The notes beneath the pieces were generated by a model, which saw only the letters and a list, made by a program, of their open reading frames with translations, did no database searches and was not told the DNA's origin. The position numbers and the translations under genes are program-made. From Planctomycetota bacterium (GTDB lineage: Bacteria; Planctomycetota; PUPC01; DSUN01): a DNA stretch of 11,907 nt. The stretch covers positions 1 to 11,907 of the forward strand of contig VGYW01000258.1 of the NCBI GenBank assembly GCA_016872875.1. The letters are read 5' to 3'. Numbering within the stretch: position 1 is the first letter of the stretch; every line of letters begins with the position of its first letter. Shown here in pieces: positions 11,879 to 11,907 of this stretch.

Positions 11879-11907
11879 TGAAGATCAAGGATACCAGAAT
11901 TCTGGTG
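11878..11907 (+). CDS. Start of a gene cut by the window end (possible NAD-dependent epimerase/dehydratase)
   Basis: A GTG at 11878 with AGGAAAGG nine bases upstream opens a frame reading MKIKDTRILV to the end of the window. This beginning is often seen before a Rossmann TGxxGFIG motif in NAD-dependent epimerases (LKDKRILVTGG...), but response regulators can start similarly. Only ten residues are visible, so both the gene and its family are tentative. Confidence 0.4.
   Translation, partial: MKIKDTRILV

Noticed and set aside
11895..11906. Palindrome CCAGAATTCTGG near the window end as another element end
   Set aside because: It resembles the ATTCTGG part of the element ends but lacks the GAGTATGG part, and lies within the probable reading frame.

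Overview
The window is GC-rich bacterial chromosome, most likely from a Planctomycetota or related PVC-group bacterium. I infer this from protein style (secreted beta-propeller proteins, a DUF5678-like protein) and from dispersed repeats that leave in-frame traces such as GTGVPPV...RQDACAT and EIRNPKSEIRN. From memory, these are common in genomes of that group. No rRNA or marker gene is present to confirm it.

Layout. Positions 3-1985 (+) hold the end of an MFS-type transporter directly followed by a CaiB/BaiF class III CoA-transferase. Positions 2010-2187 are a small non-autonomous transposon-like element (element A) with inverted ends and a 9-bp target duplication. Positions 2189-5528 (-) hold a group of mostly exported proteins: a 452-aa propeller protein, a DUF5678-like protein running into the remnant of an aspartyl protease, a 263-aa propeller protein and an HExxH metallopeptidase. 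Positions 5613-5937 are a second element of the same family (element B), lying exactly between two divergent promoters. Positions 6016-8358 (+) encode a 780-aa exported protein with an internal duplication. A small zinc-ribbon gene (8588-8349, -) converges on its end.

Positions 8821-10230 (+) start with a strong sigma70-type promoter, followed by about 320 bp dense in perfect hairpins (candidate structured RNA or long leader), then a protein with four helix-turn-helix-like segments. After a strong hairpin and another sigma70-type promoter comes hemC (10394-11626). It carries four separate in-frame low-complexity insertions, and removing them restores the normal family length. Positions 11628-11758 are a nested inverted repeat, and 11878 is the probable start of a gene cut off by the window end.

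The main theme is an unusual load of short hairpin and simple-sequence elements. They sit between genes as transposon-like units and inside genes as in-frame insertions. One 21-base stretch is identical between the core of element B and an insertion in hemC. The best candidates for something new are this element family with its in-gene relatives, and the structured transcript ahead of the multi-HTH protein.
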